DNA from: Latrodectus hesperus
Lineage: Eukaryota > Arthropoda > Arachnida > Araneae > Theridiidae
DNA length: 64,000 bases
Direction of reading: 5' to 3'
Assembly (NCBI GenBank): GCA_037975125.1
Contig: CM075853.1
Coordinates: 23,325,399 to 23,389,398 of the forward strand
In this document: positions 59,161 to 64,000 of the stretch, in pieces
Numbering within the stretch: position 1 is the stretch's first letter
Layout of the letters: every line of letters begins with the position of its first letter
The notes under the pieces: generated by a model
What the model was told of the DNA's origin: nothing
The model's database searches: none
Seen by the model: only the letters and a program-made list of their open reading frames with translations
Translations under genes and position numbers: made by a program

Positions 59161-61114
59161 TAGTCGTGAGCAGCGCGCGTCTACCTCACGCGTTTTGCGT
59201 ACTTTCACTTAGCTAGCGACGCTTGATATCTGCATACGCATGTATTTTATACTACATTGCATGTTCATTGTACTAATCGCACACACAAGAACCCCTATCT
59301 GCAATTTCCTGGCAATGTACTTAAAACTTACATTGTGGTTTAAGTGTCTCAACCCAACATATTATTTCAGATTTCTGTTGTAAAGTTAGTTTGATATCAA
59401 ATTTATATTGTGAAATGATTTTTTTAGTATATCTTTGTGGTAAATTTTTTGAAAAAATTAAAATAAACATCATGAATTGATATTTTTAACATCTTCGAAT
59501 TTAACTAAATTTTAGAAAATCATTTGAAAACTTACTTATTTTTTGCGCTATTATTTCTTAGGTGTTCTTACATTACTAGTAAAACATTCCTAAATTTGTC
59601 TTAAGCTAACACAGATCCGTTTTAATTTGACAATTCCGTTTTGACTACAGCAAAGTATCAACTTTGTAAATATCATGTAAATACTTACCAATTAATAATG
59701 TAATTACCAATGAATAACTTTGTAAATATCATGAATTGCTATTTTTAACATATTCTAATTTAACTCAATTTTGGAAAATTATTTGAAAACTTCTTATTTT
59801 TCGCATTATTAATTCTTAGATGTTCTGATATTACTAGCAAAACATTTTTAAAATTATCTTAAGCTGATGTAGATCCTTTTTAACTTGATAATGCCTTTTT
59901 AACAAGAGCAAAGTATCAACTTAGTAAAAATTATTTCTTTTTGTGTGCGGTTTTTTTTTTTTTTACAAATATCAAACGCACAGCTTAGTGTATTTTGTTT
60001 ACTCGGTAACACTTCGATTGAATATAGTTTATGTGCTTATAACATCATCAGGTAAATTTTTTCATTGAAAATTTAATAAGTAAATATGAAATTTCATGTT
60101 GAAAAATTTGTTTCTAATTGTGAAATCTAAGTATGAATTTAAAGAGGGAACATTTTTAATGTATTTTCAATACAAGTAAAATTTTCACAATATGTTATTC
60201 TTTCATATTTTACTGGAGAAACAAGAAAGGAGTAATATTTCAGAATCTTGATTATTTACATATTTTTTCTAAGCAAATCTATACTGCATTCATGAATATA
60301 AAACATACGAAATATTCCTTTTTATATATCAAATCAGTGAAATATCATTTGCTTATCTATATGCTAAGCGATATTAGCATTTTAATGCAATATTCTTCAA
60401 GGAATTATTTCTTAAAAATTAAAAAAAGAGAGGGTGAGAAAGAGAGGGAATATAGTTTTCGATAGAAGCATAATTTATTTATTATGAATTTTACATAAAA
60501 GGACACTTTTCTCTGGAAAATATCATTGAAAATTTAAAAAGATGCGATCATTGCATTTTATATAATCAGTTTTTAAAAGATAAGTAAACATATTACTTTC
60601 CTCATTTTATATTCGAAATTATTTTACAATAACATTTCTGAGAAAATATTAAATCCATGGATTATATTCATGAGGTGTTTAAAAAATATTTTCATTAAAC
60701 ATTCTAATGTTTAATAACCTCTTAATGTTTCTTAAAAAGAATGTGGGTTTATTTCTCCAAACTCGTATCTTTAAAAATGTTTTTTTAAAAATAATTCTTT
60801 ACATGAAAAAGATAATTCTTTACATAATTCTTTACAAAAAAAAAGGATTATTATTAACATATTTTTATCACAATATTTAGAAGCATCTATATCATTTAAT
60901 GGGAAACTGATACTACTAGGTTTCTATTGTGACTTGATATCAGTTACTATAGAACATCAAAGTCAATCATTCGAAGTTAGGTGACTAAAAATATATACAA
61001 AAGACAAAAAAATAAGAAAAAGAAAAATCATCAGCTCCTATATTGTGCTAACTGTAACTATGCTGTACAACATGCAAGATCCTAATTGATTAAGGAATCA
61101 GTCTTACTTGATTT
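59161..61114. other. AT-rich sequence containing a tandem duplication
   Basis: Apart from the duplication at about 59465-59945 listed separately, I see no gene, RNA or repeat end. Confidence 0.5.
59465..59945. repeat. tandem duplication, unit about 259 bp
   Basis: Unit 1 (from 59465) and unit 2 (from about 59724) share ATCATGAATTG.TATTTTTAACAT, ATTTGAAAACTT, TTACTAGTAAAACATT / TTACTAGCAAAACATT, TCTTAAGCT, AGATCC and AGCAAAGTATCAACTT in order. They differ by scattered substitutions and small gaps. Non-coding. Confidence 0.8.
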
Positions 61115-61320
61115 TCTTTCACGTAATCAAATGGTTAGCGTGATGTACCCCCACTTGGGTGGTACATCACGTACCACTTGGAGATAAGGTATCAATTCTG
61201 GTATAAAACTCTTCTCTTGAATTGACGAATAGATGTAAGGGGAGTGCCAGCTCTGGTGCCGACTTCGTCACTTGATCGTAGTTCAAAATTATAAGGCAAC
61301 AGGTTAAGTTCAGCAGATTT
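61115..61320 (+). mobile_element. tRNA-derived SINE (family 5, copy b)
   Basis: GGTTAGCGTGATGT (A-box-like, about 61134) and GGTATCAATTCTGG (decayed B-box, about 61188) precede GGGGAGTGCCAGCTCTGGTG and ACTTGATCGT, matching the copy at 21490-21690. The A-box region also contains a perfect 10-bp hairpin (61140-61149 with 61161-61170). Confidence 0.6.
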
Positions 61321-61397
61321 TTCAGCAGCAGAAATAGATAGCCGGAAAAGCATTGCAAACGACTACGTAAATTAAGTTGAAAGAATGTAAAAAAATC

Positions 61398-62374
61398 GGC
61401 ACAGGTGCCGTATAATCCATGGTTACAAATTCTGATCTTTTTTGGCAAAGGCGAAATGTTGCCAAGAAGTCGTCATTGTGACGTAATGCCAGGCGAATAT
61501 GTTGTAATTGTGACGTAATAAAATCATTTTTGAAAAACTTTACATATCTAAATATTAAATTTAAACCTGATAAATAAAGAGCGTGAATATATATTATTGA
61601 AATAAAAATAAGATTTAAAAAATAATGAAACATTAGAACAGAAAGTGAAACATTAGAAAATACAAATATTTTCCTTATTCGTATTCGTTTCCAAAATTAC
61701 TTCGGAAACTAATGCGAATAAGGAAAATATGGGAAATTCGAAAAAGTAAATATCAGTTTTAAGAAAATCAGAATACGAATTCTAACGAAAATTCCAGAAG
61801 AATCCGAACACGAATAATAATGAAAAATAAAGCAACATTCGGAAAAGAATAAATATAAATTATTAAGTACAAATTAAACTGTTAAATAGAATATCTTTAA
61901 GAAATTAAATACAGAAACATGTATTTTAAAAATGTATATATAAATTATATAGTATTTTATAGTAATAATATAAATTATAAGAATGCCATATACATAAACT
62001 AAAGAAAGAATGCGTCGACACAATTTTAAACAGTAACTTTAAATTCAATTTAAATTTTTAAAGTAATAAAAAAGAGCAATACAACTTGGAATTTATGTAT
62101 CCAAAATGTCAAGCAAATTGTAAAACACACTAAAAAAATCTTACGAAGTTAACTCGCAAAAATTTCTAGTAAAATGCTGAAATGGAACAAAATGTTCTAA
62201 ATTTCGTCGCGATGACGTAAACACTAGGGTTGTTAAAATTGAATTTTCACCTTAATTCTTATTGGTCTTCATCTGTATGACGTAATAATAATCAGGTTAC
62301 CAGATGCAAATGAAAATCCGCCCAAATATTGCCAATCTCAGAATTTGGCGCATAGATTATACGGCACCTGTGCC
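61398..62374. mobile_element. GGCACAG-family element (copy 2, long form)
   Basis: A 977-bp element whose first 20 bp, GGCACAGGTGCCGTATAATC, is repeated exactly in inverted form at the right end. Inverted similarity continues inward (CAAATTCTGA, then TTACGTCA-type motifs). The right arm matches 15689-15953 over GATGAAGACC.A.AAGAATTA and TGTTTACGTCATCGCGA. The flanks AAAAAATC and AAATAATC differ at one of 8 positions, suggesting an 8-bp target duplication. The roughly 650-bp middle (61510-62150) is AT-rich and non-coding. Confidence 0.87.
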
Positions 62375-63921
62375 AAATAATCTAAAATTATAACCATACC
62401 ATATGTTTGAAAACACTTTTACATTTGGATATTGATTTTACACAATCGAATCTCACTAATGCGAATAATCAAGAATGTCAATTTTGATCTACATGAATAT
62501 GCATACAAAATGAAGAACAGTATTGATAAAATAAATGTCGCAAGCAATAATAATTATATAAAGTAATAAATGCAAATGGAAAAACTATGCAAATTATCAA
62601 GAATATATAAATTAATGAGCACAAAATTTTTAAGTATTATAAAAAATTATTATTAAAAACACTTTTAAATTCTAATTTCTTCCATGAAAGTGCGAGGACT
62701 AAATACTCTGGTAAAAATGAATTTAATTATACATGTATTTATGAAATAAATTTACTTTTAAAATTTTTCATTTCTTCTTTTTTAAAAATAAATGTAGTTT
62801 TTTAAATATTGCACAAAGTTTTATCGTATTATCTGATGAACGCTGTATTGTATATTAAATTTTGTTTCTTTTAACTGTAGAAAACAAACTTAATTCATAA
62901 AAAAAATGTGTAAATCGTGTAAAATGAGCTTTGTATTGACTAAAGTTGCTTAGATCCGTTTTATAAGCTGTTTCAGAGAAAGTGTTTCATTTTTTTTTAA
63001 AAATATCTCGGGAAATAGGACATTTTTTTTTTACTGAAAAATATTTTAAAAAATGACGAAAATATTGTTATTAAGATTTTAAAGTATCAATTTTTAATTT
63101 TCACTTTTATATTAATTTGAATTTTATACTTATTTGCCGATTGTTTTTTGCATAATCCAAGCCATTAACTTTTTACTCTCCGCTAAATTTAATAACTGTT
63201 AAAAATAAATATTTAATGCGAAAATTCAGTCGAAATATGTTCGAAAGTCATATTAAATGACAAATATTTATGCAAATATCTTACGACAAATAGTTCTGAG
63301 TTATTCGAAAAGGATTTCTAAATTCGGAAACAAAACGACTAGGTAATTCAATCCCACGTAAAGAATACTATACTATGAAAAAATATGCGAATGTCTTCAG
63401 AAAACTGACTTCAAAAAGCAATATTTTATAAATAAAGTCAATACTCTCTAGCGGGAAATTTTAACTAAATAGTAGGAGAATTGTAATGATTAAAATATAA
63501 GATATTTTGATATCATCAGGTTTTTATATTTATAGTTTTGGATACTTAAATGCTTAACAGCATCCATAAAAAATCATTTTGATGGGATCATGTGACCGAA
63601 CGCAATACATTTTTGGTTGCATCAAATACAAAATGCTTACTTTTCATTTTTTTTCTCGAGGCATGCTCAAGGACAATGATCTGACTTCCATTTACATTCA
63701 CTGAAATTACTTCCGTTGAATTTGAAGCTTATGAGACAGTTAGGTTCTTGAAGATCGGTGGAAGTTCTGAAATCATATCTATTTTTTTGCTATGACGAAC
63801 AGTTCCAATTTTTTGTATCTTATACGTGCTACAGAGAGCTTCAGACGAGTGAGTTCTAAGCTACATCAAGGTTAGCCTATAGATAAATATATTATTGGAA
63901 ATAATAAAAGTTAGAAAATTA
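62375..63921. other. AT-rich sequence, nothing recognised
   Basis: No supported feature. Confidence 0.5.
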
Positions 63922-64000
63922 GGCACAGATACCATATAATCCAGGATGTTAAATTCTGAGTGAGACCTATAAGAATTACGAAGAAACGCCTAGTATTTAG
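63922..64000 (+). mobile_element. GGCACAG-family element (copy 3), cut by the window end
   Basis: The left end GGCACAGATACCATATAATC is followed by CAGGATGTTAAATTCTGA. After a short gap comes GACCTATAAGAATTACGAAG, which matches GACCTATTAGAATTACGTAG in the copy at 15689. The element continues beyond the window. Confidence 0.8.

Overview
The window is strongly AT-rich eukaryotic DNA with no recognisable host gene. Nearly everything identifiable is a transposable element, or a decayed piece of one, lying in otherwise featureless A+T-rich sequence. The mix of families (Tc1-like, mariner, pogo/Tigger, hAT, RTE-type and RNase H-bearing non-LTR retrotransposons, several tRNA-headed SINEs, long (TA)n tracts) fits an arthropod intergenic or intronic region. 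From memory of similar element families I favour a spider, but that is inference. No promoter, terminator, CRISPR array or free-standing tRNA/rRNA gene could be supported.

Layout. 1-6 kb: quiet DNA with one tRNA-derived SINE and a small tandem duplication carrying a second SINE. 6-8.1 kb: a reverse-strand, internally deleted LINE with a (GAA)n tail, then two reverse-strand SINEs. 11-12.4 kb: a complete-length but decayed Tc1-like transposon. 15.7-18.3 kb: a MITE and a second Tc1-like element with terminal inverted repeats of about 220 bp. 18.9-24 kb: three decayed LINE fragments and a SINE. 25-30 kb: microsatellites, a short SINE and a second internally deleted (GAA)n LINE. 31-34 kb: a nested pair, a (GAA)n LINE inserted into a (CAA)n LINE with a perfect 12-bp target duplication. 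35-38.5 kb: an old direct duplication with a MITE between the copies. 40-46 kb: a SINE, an RTE fragment, and a hAT remnant whose coding region contains a nine-unit, 44-bp minisatellite. 48-53.3 kb: a large inverted repeat enclosing a degenerate Tigger element (split by a young LINE), a MITE and a second copy of that LINE. 54.5-55.8 kb: a mariner with an almost complete transposase. 57.6-64 kb: RTE, SINE and Tc1 remnants, a local duplication and two members of the GGCACAG MITE family.

Interactions. The LINEs supply reverse transcriptase and the SINEs appear to borrow their 3' ends. Several SINEs carry the (CAA)n-type end of one LINE family, and one ends like the RTE element. The DNA transposons have recognisable inverted repeats, and their short relatives (MITEs) presumably used transposases supplied elsewhere. 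The youngest events appear to be the two almost identical (CAA)n LINE copies and the mariner, which is damaged by one visible frameshift.
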